Source: Microbacterium sp. 2FI (lineage in GTDB: Bacteria; Actinomycetota; Actinomycetes; Actinomycetales; Microbacteriaceae). Taken from it: a stretch of 64,000 nt of DNA. Positions 1 to 7,937 of the stretch are shown here, piece by piece (position 1 is the stretch's first letter; the number at the start of each line of letters is the position of its first letter). The translations under genes and the position numbers were made by a program. The notes beneath the pieces are model-generated. The model searched no databases and was not told the DNA's origin. It saw nothing but the letters and a program-made list of their open reading frames with translations. The stretch spans positions 47,328 through 111,327 of the forward strand of contig NZ_SCMR01000012.1 in the NCBI RefSeq assembly GCF_005502885.1. Direction: 5' to 3'.

Positions 1-171
1 CTGACGGTGTCGGTGCTCCTGGTCGGAGTCGTCGGCTTCGTGTTCGATGTGGTGGTCGGCGGGGCGGCGACCTGGATCGCGCTCATCGCGCTGACGATCG
101 TGATCGTCTCCCTCTGGGTGATCGCGCCGGTCAGCATCCGCGCACGGCTTCAGACGGAGGACGAGCGATGA
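1..171 (+). CDS. C-terminal fragment of a membrane protein (5' end outside window)
   Basis: Only the last 56 codons are visible; the start lies upstream of the window. The fragment is hydrophobic, with two probable membrane-spanning stretches (about visible residues 2-14 and 22-45) and a short charged tail. Its TGA stop overlaps the ATG of the following gene as ATGA, so the two genes are probably translationally coupled in one operon. The fragment is too short to assign a family. The end of a transporter and a small integral membrane protein both fit. Confidence 0.75.
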   Translation: MTVSVLLVGVVGFVFDVVVGGAATWIALIALTIVIVSLWVIAPVSIRARLQTEDER

Positions 172-980
172 CGGTGCCCGACACGGTCGCGCTCGCGGTG
201 GCCCAGTTCGCCCCGATGGCGGATGCCGCGACAAATCTCGACGCGATCTCCGAGCTGACCGGCGCCGCGGCCGCACGGGGCGCTCGGGTGATCGTCTTCC
301 CCGAGTACTCGAGCTACTTCGTCGACCCGTTCGACGAGTCCCTCGCCGCCCACGCGGAGGCGCTGGACGGACCGTTCGCGACAGCGCTGATCGCGTTGGC
401 GACCGCACACGATGTCGTCCTGGTCGCCGGCCTCGTCGAGAAGTCCGCCGACGACCGGCGGGTGCGGAACACCGTCGTGGCCGTGGATGCGAGCGGGGTG
501 CTCGCGAGCTACCGCAAGCTCCACCTCTACGACGCCTTCGGGCAGCGCGAGTCCGACTGGGTCGAGGCGGGTGGGATCGCCCCGCCCGAGACGTTCGAGT
601 ACGGCGGACTGCGCTTCGGCCTCATGACCTGCTACGACCTTCGGTTCCCCGAGGTGGGGCGAGTCCTCGCCGATGCGGGCGCCGACGTCTTCGTCGTTCC
701 CGCCGAGTGGGTGCGCGGCCCACTCAAGGAGCACCACTGGCGCACGCTCATCCACGCCCGCGCGATCGAGAACACCGTCTTCGTCGCCGCAGCCGACCAC
801 CCGCCGCCGTTGGGCGTGGGGTGCTCGATGATCGTCGACCCCCAGGGCGTCGAGATCGCCGCGGTGGGGACCGCGACCGATATCGCCGTCGCCCACCTCG
901 ACCTCGCGGCGGTGGAGCGCGTGCGGCGTGTCAATCCATCGCTGCGTCTGCGGCGATTCCGCGTCGAGCCGCGCGCCTGA
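168..980 (+). CDS. Carbon-nitrogen hydrolase (nitrilase superfamily amidase)
   Basis: This 270-residue cytoplasmic protein has the Glu-Lys-Cys catalytic triad of the nitrilase superfamily: Glu46 in VFPEYSSY, Lys117 in YRKLHLYD and Cys155 in MTCYDLRFPE. Members hydrolyse non-peptide C-N bonds such as those of omega-amides or N-carbamoyl compounds. The length and the LHLYD/CYDLRFPE spacing match the NIT2/YafV-like omega-amidase group, but the substrate cannot be read from sequence. The ATG overlaps the stop of the upstream membrane protein gene (ATGA), which fixes the start. A convergent aminotransferase gene follows; pairing of an omega-amidase with a KAT-like transaminase is known in methionine salvage, so a joint role is possible but is inference. 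Confidence 0.9.
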   Translation: MTVPDTVALAVAQFAPMADAATNLDAISELTGAAAARGARVIVFPEYSSYFVDPFDESLAAHAEALDGPFATALIALATAHDVVLVAGLVEKSADDRRVRNTVVAVDASGVLASYRKLHLYDAFGQRESDWVEAGGIAPPETFEYGGLRFGLMTCYDLRFPEVGRVLADAGADVFVVPAEWVRGPLKEHHWRTLIHARAIENTVFVAAADHPPPLGVGCSMIVDPQGVEIAAVGTATDIAVAHLDLAAVERVRRVNPSLRLRRFRVEPRA

Positions 981-1003
981 GGGTGCCTGAGGGCGGCTGA
1001 AAG

Positions 1004-1025
1004 CGGCTGAGTCCGGGCTCAGCCG
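1004..1025. terminator. Hairpin between convergent genes
   Basis: An 8-bp perfect stem (CGGCTGAG/CTCAGCCG) with a 6-base loop lies between the amidase gene and the convergent aminotransferase gene and includes the aminotransferase stop codon. No T-run follows, as is common in GC-rich actinobacteria. It could serve as a terminator in both directions. Confidence 0.45.
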
Positions 1026-2218
1026 GCGGCGGCGAGACGGGCGGCGGCATCCTCGAGAACGGCGACGCGCTTGCACGCCGCAAACCGCACGAGGGTCGCG
1101 TAACCGGCGCGGCGCTCCGGCGTGGCGAATGCGGTCAGCGGTATCGCGACCACTCCCGCGCGTCGGGGGAGCTCGCGGCAGAACGCGGCGGCGTCCGTCG
1201 CGCCGAGGGGCGCGGCATCCGCCACCGTGAAGTACGACCCCCGCGGCGTCGACACCGCGAACCCGGCGGCGCGGAGCCCCGCCCCGAGCAGATCGCGCTT
1301 GTCTCGAAGTGTGCTCGCGATGCCGGTGAAGAACTCGTCGGGCAGCCGGAGCCCCGCCGCGATCGCGGGCTGGAAAGGACTGCCGTTGACGTAGGTGAGG
1401 AACTGCTTGACGGCGAGCACCGCGTCGACGAGTGCCGCGGGGCCGGAGACCCATCCGATCTTCCAGCCCGTCGTCGAGAAGGTCTTGCCGGCTGACGAGA
1501 TCGTCAGCGTGCGCTCGCTCGCGCCGGGAACAGTCGCGATCGGGACGTGCGCGCCGTCGAAGACGAGGTGCTCGTACACCTCGTCGGTGACGATCACCGC
1601 GTCGTGGCGCTCGGCGAGCCGGACGACTTCGTCGCGCACCTCCTGGCCGAACACGGCGCCGGTGGGGTTGTGGGGATCGTTGACGAGGATGACGCGCGTG
1701 CGGTCGGTCACGGTGCTGCGGAGTTCGTCGAGATCGGGCTGGAAATCCGGCCAGCGCAGCGGCACCGTCCGCAGCCGCGCCCCCGCGAGGGCGACCACCG
1801 CGGCATAGGAGTCGTAGTGCGGCTCGAAGACGACGACCTCGTCGTCGGGGCCGTCGATCAGGGCGAGGAGGGTCGCCGCGAGAGCCTCGGTCGCCCCCGC
1901 CGTGATCAGCACCTCGCGGCCGGGGTCGAGCGCGAGCCCGTAGAAGCGGTGCTGGTGCTCGGCGACCGCGAGCAGAAGGTCGGGGATGCCGCGGCCGGGC
2001 GGGTACTGGTTCGCACCCGCGGCGATCGCCGCGCGGGCGGCGTCGAGAACGGCGGCGGGACCGTCCTCGTCGGGAAACCCCTGCCCGAGATTGATCGCGC
2101 CGGTATCGGCCGCGAGGGCCGACATCTCGGCGAAGATGGTAGGGCTGATCGTCCCATCCGGGCCGACGAGCCCCGCGCCGGCAGCTGTACGGTGCCACGC
2201 ACCGGGAATCGCTCGCAT
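1019..2218 (-). CDS. Pyridoxal-phosphate-dependent aminotransferase, class I (KAT/methionine aminotransferase-like)
   Basis: This 399-residue fold-type I aminotransferase has the PLP-binding lysine at Lys245 in SSAGKTFSTTGWKIGW, the NDPHNPTG motif near residues 180-187 and the TDEVYEHL motif near 211-218. The GKTFSxTGWKxGW signature is that of kynurenine/glutamine transaminase K and YbdL-type methionine aminotransferases. Related actinobacterial proteins are sometimes called succinyldiaminopimelate transaminase. The open frame extends further upstream, but the start at 2218 fits the family length and has a TACCGT hexamer ending seven bases upstream, consistent with a leaderless message. It converges with the amidase gene. 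The amino donor and acceptor are not predictable from sequence. Confidence 0.9.
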   Translation of the reverse strand: MRAIPGAWHRTAAGAGLVGPDGTISPTIFAEMSALAADTGAINLGQGFPDEDGPAAVLDAARAAIAAGANQYPPGRGIPDLLLAVAEHQHRFYGLALDPGREVLITAGATEALAATLLALIDGPDDEVVVFEPHYDSYAAVVALAGARLRTVPLRWPDFQPDLDELRSTVTDRTRVILVNDPHNPTGAVFGQEVRDEVVRLAERHDAVIVTDEVYEHLVFDGAHVPIATVPGASERTLTISSAGKTFSTTGWKIGWVSGPAALVDAVLAVKQFLTYVNGSPFQPAIAAGLRLPDEFFTGIASTLRDKRDLLGAGLRAAGFAVSTPRGSYFTVADAAPLGATDAAAFCRELPRRAGVVAIPLTAFATPERRAGYATLVRFAACKRVAVLEDAAARLAAAG

Positions 2219-2225
2219 TCGGATC

Positions 2226-2231
2226 ACGGTA
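2226..2231 (-). promoter_or_regulatory. -10 element TACCGT for the aminotransferase gene
   Basis: TACCGT on the minus strand ends seven bases before the ATG at 2218, and no Shine-Dalgarno sequence lies between. This predicts transcription starting at or next to the start codon. No convincing -35 box is visible. Confidence 0.5.
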
Positions 2232-2333
2232 CAGGGCGCGCTCAGTCCGGTTGCATAGTCGAGTCCCATCCCGGTCATAAGAAATGCACAGCATCGGCGG
2301 GCAATGTTGGGCCTGTTCGGCAGAAGGAGCATC

Positions 2334-3977
2334 ATGAGCGACAACCAGGGCGAGCGCCCGGCAGAGAACACCCCCGACGACACCGTCACCCCGAGCACTC
2401 CCGACGTCGCCCCTGTGGCACCCGAAGCGGCCGCGGCGCCTGCCGGGACCGCTTCGTCGACGGCGCCTGCAGTGCCGCCGGTACCGCCGCCGCCCGCCCC
2501 CTGGCAGCCGCCCGCTTCGCAGCAGACGGTGCGTCCCGCAGCGCCGGCGCTCCCGCAGGGCAACACGCAGCTCCCGCCGCAGGCCTATGCGCGACCCCAG
2601 GGCTACGCGGGCCAGCCGCCCCAGCCGCAGACCTATGCGGGCCAGACCGCCGGCGCCGCATTCGGCGTGCGACCGGCCGACACCCAGCCGACGCTCCCGA
2701 TCGGCGGCGCTCCCGCGACCGGCACCATCCCGGCACCGGTCGCCGTCGAGCCCCGCAAGAAGTCGGGCGCCGGCAAGGTCGTCGGGCTCATCGTGGCGGC
2801 AGCCCTCGTCGGCGGCGCGGCAGGCCTCGGCGGCGCGTACGCCGGCGTCAGCATGTTCGCCCCCGCCGGTACGACTCCGGCAGCCGGCCCCACCACGGTC
2901 ACCGTCAACGACACCGGATCGGTCAACCAGACCACCGCGATCGCGGCGAAGGTCGTGCCCAGCGTCGTCACGATCGAGGCGTCGAGCGCGAGCGGCAGCG
3001 GTACGGGCTCGGGCGTCGTGCTCACGGGAGACGGCTACGTCGTCACCAACACCCACGTCGTGACCCTCGACGGGGCCGCGGGCGACGCGACGATCCGCGT
3101 GACGACGTCGGAAGGCCGCGTGTACGACGCCACCGTCGTCGGCACCGACCCGACGTACGACCTCGCCGTGATCAAGCTCGAGGACGCCGAGGGCCTCACG
3201 CCGATCGACTTCGCCTCGTCGGCAGATCTCAACGTCGGTGACGCCACGATCGCCGTCGGAGCGCCGCTGGGCCTCTCCAACACCGTCACCACCGGCATCG
3301 TCAGTGCGCTGAACCGCTCGATCGAGATCGCCTCGTCGGCGGTCCCCGACACCGGTGACGCCGAGAGCGACGCCCCCGATACCGAGGGCGAGGGCGAAGA
3401 GGACGAGAACGGCCAGGGTGGCCCGTTCCAGTTCGACTTCGGCCAGGGCCAGTCTTCCCAGACTCCCACCCAGACGATCTCGATCGCCGTCATCCAGACG
3501 GATGCGGCGATCAACCCCGGCAACTCGGGCGGGGCGCTCGTCGACGACGAGGGCGGACTCATCGGCATCAACGTCGCGATCGCGACGGCCGGCGGATCCT
3601 CCGACGGATCGGGTTCGATCGGCGTCGGCTTCTCGATCCCGTCCGACATCGTCCAGCGCATCAGCGACGAGATCATCGAGAACGGCGCCGCCACGCACGG
3701 CCTGCTCGGCGCGATGGTCCAGCCCGCGGCATCCATCGAGGGGTCGACCATCACCGGCGCCTACCTCGCGGAGCTCACGGCCGACGGCGCCGCCGAGGCT
3801 GGGGGCCTGGAGGCCGGCGACATCGTGACGTCGTTCAACGGCGTGCCGATCACCGACGCGGTCGATCTCACCGCTCAGGTGCGCGCCGCGGCCGCCGGGA
3901 GCGAGGCGACGCTCACTTATGTGCGCGACGGCGAGACCCGCACGGCCGAGGTCACCCTCGGCACCCTGGAGCTGTAG
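2334..3977 (+). CDS. Membrane-anchored HtrA-like serine protease with PDZ domain
   Basis: This 547-residue protein has a long Pro/Ala/Gln-rich cytoplasmic N-terminus (1-145), one membrane segment (about 148-172), a trypsin-like protease domain and a C-terminal PDZ domain (about 440-540). The catalytic triad is intact: His241 (TNTHVV), Asp276 (TYDLAVI) and Ser398 (NPGNSGGAL). The family degrades or refolds damaged exported proteins on the outer face of the membrane. An acidic, Gly/Gln-rich insertion at about 337-378 lies inside the protease domain. The start at 2334 follows an AGAAGGAGC ribosome site; an ATG ten codons upstream lacks one. The adjacent divergent gene is the aminotransferase, and the promoter probably lies in 2240-2320. 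Confidence 0.93.
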   Translation: MSDNQGERPAENTPDDTVTPSTPDVAPVAPEAAAAPAGTASSTAPAVPPVPPPPAPWQPPASQQTVRPAAPALPQGNTQLPPQAYARPQGYAGQPPQPQTYAGQTAGAAFGVRPADTQPTLPIGGAPATGTIPAPVAVEPRKKSGAGKVVGLIVAAALVGGAAGLGGAYAGVSMFAPAGTTPAAGPTTVTVNDTGSVNQTTAIAAKVVPSVVTIEASSASGSGTGSGVVLTGDGYVVTNTHVVTLDGAAGDATIRVTTSEGRVYDATVVGTDPTYDLAVIKLEDAEGLTPIDFASSADLNVGDATIAVGAPLGLSNTVTTGIVSALNRSIEIASSAVPDTGDAESDAPDTEGEGEEDENGQGGPFQFDFGQGQSSQTPTQTISIAVIQTDAAINPGNSGGALVDDEGGLIGINVAIATAGGSSDGSGSIGVGFSIPSDIVQRISDEIIENGAATHGLLGAMVQPAASIEGSTITGAYLAELTADGAAEAGGLEAGDIVTSFNGVPITDAVDLTAQVRAAAAGSEATLTYVRDGETRTAEVTLGTLEL

Positions 3978-4025
3978 CCTCTCCGGGCCTCTCCGGGCCT
4001 CCCCGATCTCCGGATCCCCGGACCG

Positions 4026-4060
4026 GACGCCACCCCGCGATAGGCTCGCGGGGTGGCGTC
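4026..4060 (+). terminator. 15-bp perfect hairpin spanning the next gene's start codon
   Basis: Bases 4026-4040 and 4046-4060 are perfect reverse complements separated by five bases. The structure lies 49 bases beyond the HtrA gene stop and could terminate it, but the right arm contains the GTG start (4053) of the next gene and the loop/right arm contains its -10 hexamer. Tandem copies of a CTCCGGGC-type unit precede it at about 3980-4010. Confidence 0.6.
4041..4046 (+). promoter_or_regulatory. -10 element TAGGCT, leaderless start at 4053
   Basis: TAGGCT is followed by exactly six bases and then the GTG start codon, the spacing expected when transcription begins at the first base of the start codon. 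The same hexamer and spacing recur at 7926. Confidence 0.6.
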
Positions 4061-5324
4061 CTTCTCGTTCGGCGCGGGAAATGCGCGAAAGCTCGCGACC
4101 ATCCCGCTGTACGCCGTCGGGCGCCTCGCCACCCTCCTGATCCCGCGATCGCACGGCGAGTGGGTGTTCGGGTGCGGCGCCGGGATCGGTGACGGTGCGC
4201 TGGCGCTGTGGCGCGCGGCCGCCGCCGACCGGCAGAGGGCCGTGTGGCTTGTTTCGTCGGCTCGCGAGGCGCGGGATGCTGCGGCCCTCGGCATCCCGTC
4301 GATTCCCAAGCGATCGATCCGGGGCTTCTGGCGCACCGCGCGAGCCCGCGTGATCGTGGTCACGCACGGCTTCGGCGACGTCAACCGGTACGCGGTCTCG
4401 GGCGGCTTCGTGGTGCAGCTGTGGCACGGGATCCCGCTCAAGCGCATCGGGCTCGACTCGCCCGCGACGCTCCGGCTCCCGCGCGGCCTCGCGCGACTTC
4501 GCGGTCTCGCCTTCGTCTCTCGCCTGCTCGCGGCGATGTACCGTGGCGCTGCGCAGCGCATCCACATCCTGCCCGCGGCGTCCCATCTGGTGCGCGGCCG
4601 CCTGGAGTCGGCATTCGGACTCCCGGGCTCGCGTGTCCCGGTGACCGGCGACCCGCGCGTCGACGTGCTGTCGCGGGGGTCGGCGACCGAGCGGCGCTCG
4701 CTCGCGCGCGCCGCGATCGATGCCGCATGCGCACGACTGGATCCCGGTGCCCGGCTCGTGCTGTACGCGCCGACGTGGCGCGACGGCGCCCCCGACCCGG
4801 CGGTGCCGACGCCGGAGGAGTGGCGCGAGATCGTCGAGGTGCTCACGCGGAACGACGCCGTCATGCTGGTGCGATCGCACCCGCTCGGTGCGGGGGAGTA
4901 CGTGCCGCCCTTTCCGACCGACCGGGTGCAGGCGCTCGGCAGCGATCTCGTCGCCGATGTCACACCCCTTCTCCCCGGTGTCGACGCGCTCGTCACCGAT
5001 TACTCCTCGCTGATCTTCGATGCCGCCCTCGTGCCGTTGCCGGTCGTGCTGCTCGCGCCCGACGTCGAGGCCTACGCGCGGGATCGTGGCTTCTACGGCA
5101 CGTATCGCGACGTCGGAGGCGACGACGCGGCACGGCAGTGGTCGGACGCGGCGATCCAGTTGGGAGGCGTGCTGGGTGATTCCGCGGAGCACGAGCGACG
5201 CGTCGAGATATCGCGCGCGATCAGCGAGCGTGTCCACGCGTACCGCGACGGTGGGAACACAGCCAGGGTGTACCGTTCGATCTTGGCCGGATCAGGCCTG
5301 CACCCGACGAAGGGAAACAGATGA
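4053..5324 (+). CDS. CDP-glycerol glycerophosphotransferase family protein (TagB/TagF-like)
   Basis: This 423-residue protein carries hallmarks of the CDP-glycerol:polyglycerophosphate glycerophosphotransferase family: QLWHGIPLKRIG near residue 130, LYAPTWRDG near 235, VRSHPLG near 275 and VTDYSSLIFDAAL near 310. Family members transfer glycerol-phosphate or similar units during teichoic-acid-like polymer synthesis at the inner face of the membrane. The GTG start has a -10 hexamer six bases upstream and lies inside a 15-bp hairpin; no ribosome site is visible. Its stop overlaps the ATG of the next, related gene (ATGA), so the two are coupled. The exact acceptor and polymer are unknown. Confidence 0.9.
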   Translation: MASFSFGAGNARKLATIPLYAVGRLATLLIPRSHGEWVFGCGAGIGDGALALWRAAAADRQRAVWLVSSAREARDAAALGIPSIPKRSIRGFWRTARARVIVVTHGFGDVNRYAVSGGFVVQLWHGIPLKRIGLDSPATLRLPRGLARLRGLAFVSRLLAAMYRGAAQRIHILPAASHLVRGRLESAFGLPGSRVPVTGDPRVDVLSRGSATERRSLARAAIDAACARLDPGARLVLYAPTWRDGAPDPAVPTPEEWREIVEVLTRNDAVMLVRSHPLGAGEYVPPFPTDRVQALGSDLVADVTPLLPGVDALVTDYSSLIFDAALVPLPVVLLAPDVEAYARDRGFYGTYRDVGGDDAARQWSDAAIQLGGVLGDSAEHERRVEISRAISERVHAYRDGGNTARVYRSILAGSGLHPTKGNR

Positions 5325-6775
5325 CGGACGCCCGCTTCACGACAGACGGCGGCGCGTCGCTGATTCTCACGGGCACGGGTCCTCGTCCGTCCTCGGTGGA
5401 GTTGGTCGGACCCCGTGCGCGCGTCGGGGCGACCGTGTCTGGGCGGGGGAAGAGCTGGAAGGCGGTCGTGGCACTGCGGGCGGCGCGATGGGGCGGACCC
5501 GAGCTGCCGCTTCCGTCCGGCGCGTACGAGCTGCGCATCGTGGGCGCCGAAGCCGGTGTCGCGCTCGCGCAGCCGGATGCCGTCCCGCTCGTCCAGCTCG
5601 GCACCCTCCGGGCATCGCTCGACGGTTCCACGGTGCGCATCGGGCCGCCGATCGACCCCGCCTATGACTCCGGCGAAGGGCAGGACGCGCTCGAGCGCCG
5701 CTACGCGACCCGCCGCGCGGAGCTGGAGAACGCGGTGTTCTTCGAGAGCTTCTACGGCCGCAACGCCAGCTGCAACCCGCTGGCCATCGACCGCGAGCTC
5801 GCGCGCCGCGCTCCGACGGTGCGCCGGTACTGGAGTGTCGTCGATCTGTCGGTCGCCGTTCCCGAGGGCGCGATCGCGGTCGTCGAGGGGAGTCCCGAGT
5901 GGTGGCGCGCGCGCGGCGCCGCGCGTCTGCTCGTCGTCAACGACTGGCTGCGCCGCCGCTTCGCGCGACGGCCCGGCCAGGTCGTGCTGCAGACGTGGCA
6001 CGGCACTCCCTTGAAGCGTCTCGCGCTGCACCGCCCCGGGTTCGATCCCCGCCGGATGGCGGCGGTCGTGCGCGAGTCGCGGCGGTGGAACGTGCTGCTC
6101 GCCCAGAACCCCTATGCCGAGCGCATCCTGTCGAAGGCGTATGCCTTCCTCACCCGGCCCGTGTGGGTCGAGGGCTATCCGCGCAACGACGTGCTCGCCT
6201 CGGGCGATGCCACCGCGACGCGGCACGCGCTCGGCATCCGTCCCGGCGAGCGCGTGCTGCTGTATGCGCCGACGTGGCGCGACGACCGCGACGAGATCGT
6301 CGACTTCGTCGATCCGTCAGCCCTCGCCGACCAAGCCGATGCGGTCGTCCTCGTCCGCGGCCATTCGCGGACTCTGCTCCCCGGGAAGGATGCCGAAGGC
6401 CCGCGTGTCGTCGACGTCACCGCCTTCCCCGACACATCCCAGCTGCTGCTGGTGGCCGACGCGCTCATCACGGACTACTCGTCGGTGATGTTCGACTTCT
6501 CGGTGACCGGAAAGCCGATGTACTTCCTCGTGCCCGACCTCGAGCACTATCGCGGCGAGCTGCGGGGCTTCTACTTCGATCTTGCAGCCCATGCCCCCGG
6601 CCCCGTCGTCACGACGGCGGATGAACTGGTCGCGGCGATCCTCGATGATGATCCCGCGACGCATGCCGAGGAGTACGCGCGCTGGCGCGAGAAGTTCAAC
6701 GCCCGTGACGACGGACGTGCCGCCGAGCGGGTGGTCGCCCGCATCCTCGACCAGGGCTACATCGACCCGGTCTGA
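5321..6775 (+). CDS. CDP-glycerol:glycerophosphate glycerophosphotransferase family protein
   Basis: This 484-residue paralogue of the preceding protein has the same motifs in the same order: LQTWHGTPLKRLA near 227, LYAPTWRDDRDE near 310, VRGHSRTL near 346 and ITDYSSVMFDFSVTGKP near 385, with a final region PDLEHYRGELRGFY typical of TagF-like enzymes. About 110 residues of beta-rich sequence precede the catalytic part. It is translationally coupled to the upstream gene through ATGA. Two tandem paralogues suggest successive steps, such as priming and extension of a glycerol-phosphate polymer, but that division is inference. Confidence 0.92.
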   Translation: MTDARFTTDGGASLILTGTGPRPSSVELVGPRARVGATVSGRGKSWKAVVALRAARWGGPELPLPSGAYELRIVGAEAGVALAQPDAVPLVQLGTLRASLDGSTVRIGPPIDPAYDSGEGQDALERRYATRRAELENAVFFESFYGRNASCNPLAIDRELARRAPTVRRYWSVVDLSVAVPEGAIAVVEGSPEWWRARGAARLLVVNDWLRRRFARRPGQVVLQTWHGTPLKRLALHRPGFDPRRMAAVVRESRRWNVLLAQNPYAERILSKAYAFLTRPVWVEGYPRNDVLASGDATATRHALGIRPGERVLLYAPTWRDDRDEIVDFVDPSALADQADAVVLVRGHSRTLLPGKDAEGPRVVDVTAFPDTSQLLLVADALITDYSSVMFDFSVTGKPMYFLVPDLEHYRGELRGFYFDLAAHAPGPVVTTADELVAAILDDDPATHAEEYARWREKFNARDDGRAAERVVARILDQGYIDPV

Positions 6776-6800
6776 ACGCTCGGCTCCCGCTCGGGTCCCG

Positions 6801-7895
6801 CTACGGAAGCGGCGTATTGCGGTCTCCGAGCCGTGACGTGTCGACGGTGTCGTGCGCGCCTCTGAGCACCCCGATGAGGAATCCCCAGCCCCACGACAGG
6901 TGCATCGTCGGGAGCACCGCAGCCGTCCACAGCTTGTCGCGCCAGCCCCTTCCACCCGCGGGGCCGAGGGCCATCACGAGGATGAGGATGCCGTACACCA
7001 CGACGGGGAGATAGACGACGGATGCCGCAACCGCCCACCAGCCCGTGACGACCCCCGTGGCCTGCAGCACCCCGACGACGATGGCGAACGCGATCGCGAG
7101 GACGAGCAGCGGCGGCGCGAAGAACCGGAGCGAATTGCCGCGACCGAACCGGCGCACGAGTTCGCCGCGCCACCGCCCGGTGGCCGCGAACTGGCGGACC
7201 AGTCGCGTCCAGCTCTCGCGCGGCCAGTAGGTGACCGAGAGCGTCGGATCGAACCACACCGTGTACCCGGCACGGCGGATGCGCAGGTTCAGCTCCCAGT
7301 CCTCGCCGCGTCGGATCGACTCGTCGAACAGGCCCACCTCGTCGAGAACCGCGCGACGCATGACGCCGAGGTAGGCGGACTCGGCCTCGCCCTCCTGCGT
7401 GCCGCCGTGGTACGCGCCGCCGCCGAGGCCGACGGGGGAGTTGTAGGCGCGGGCGACGGCGCGCTGGAAGGGCGTGCGTCCGTCGGCGCGCATGACCCCA
7501 CCCACGTTCGCCGCCCCGACCCGCTCGAGCGTCGCGAGTGCCCGCTGGGTGTATCCGGACTCGAGCTCGGAGTGGGCGTCGACGCGCACGATTGTCGGGT
7601 ACCGCCCGGCGGCGATGGCGAGATTGAGGCCGATGGGGATGTCGGCGTCGGGGTTGTCCACGAGCGCGATGCGCGGCTCGTCCGCCGCGATCTCTCGGGC
7701 GAGCTCCGTCGTGCCGTCGGTGGAGGGCGCGAGCGCCAGGATCAGCTCGGAGGGCCCGTCCACATCCTGCGCGAGCACCGTCTCGACCGCTCGGCGAAGA
7801 TAGGCACGCTCATTGAGGACGGGCATGACGAAGGTGACTCCCGAGCCGGGAGGGACGACTGGAGCGTCCCTGCGCCCACGATGCTCGAACTGCAC
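6801..7895 (-). CDS. Family 2 glycosyltransferase, ExoA-like, with C-terminal membrane segments
   Basis: This 364-residue protein starts with a GT-A fold: VMPVLNERAYLRRAV near residue 24, a VRVDAHSE motif standing for the DXD nucleotide-sugar site near 103, and RGEDWELNLRIRRAG near 193. Two to three hydrophobic helices follow (about 265-315 and 330-345). The layout matches succinoglycan-type ExoA transferases, which add sugars to lipid-linked or cell-wall glycans at the inner membrane face. The start is GTG. It converges with the CDP-glycerol transferase genes on its left and is divergent from another on its right, so it probably serves the same envelope polymer. The donor sugar is not predictable. 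Confidence 0.88.
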   Translation of the reverse strand: MQFEHRGRRDAPVVPPGSGVTFVMPVLNERAYLRRAVETVLAQDVDGPSELILALAPSTDGTTELAREIAADEPRIALVDNPDADIPIGLNLAIAAGRYPTIVRVDAHSELESGYTQRALATLERVGAANVGGVMRADGRTPFQRAVARAYNSPVGLGGGAYHGGTQEGEAESAYLGVMRRAVLDEVGLFDESIRRGEDWELNLRIRRAGYTVWFDPTLSVTYWPRESWTRLVRQFAATGRWRGELVRRFGRGNSLRFFAPPLLVLAIAFAIVVGVLQATGVVTGWWAVAASVVYLPVVVYGILILVMALGPAGGRGWRDKLWTAAVLPTMHLSWGWGFLIGVLRGAHDTVDTSRLGDRNTPLP

Positions 7896-7925
7896 GCGTC
7901 GATCATTTCACGCCCGGGCGGTCGG

Positions 7926-7931
7926 TAGGCT
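7926..7931 (+). promoter_or_regulatory. -10 element TAGGCT, leaderless start at 7938
   Basis: TAGGCT is followed by six bases and then the GTG start at 7938. The divergent glycosyltransferase gene begins only 42 bases away, so the two promoters lie back to back. Confidence 0.6.
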
Positions 7932-7937
7932 GACGGG

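Noticed and set aside
150..5237. Very long minus-strand open frame (1,695 codons) opposite the amidase, HtrA and transferase genes
   Set aside because: It is an antisense shadow in GC-rich DNA: the translation is low-complexity, Arg/Gly-rich and matches no family, while well-conserved genes lie on the other strand or frame.
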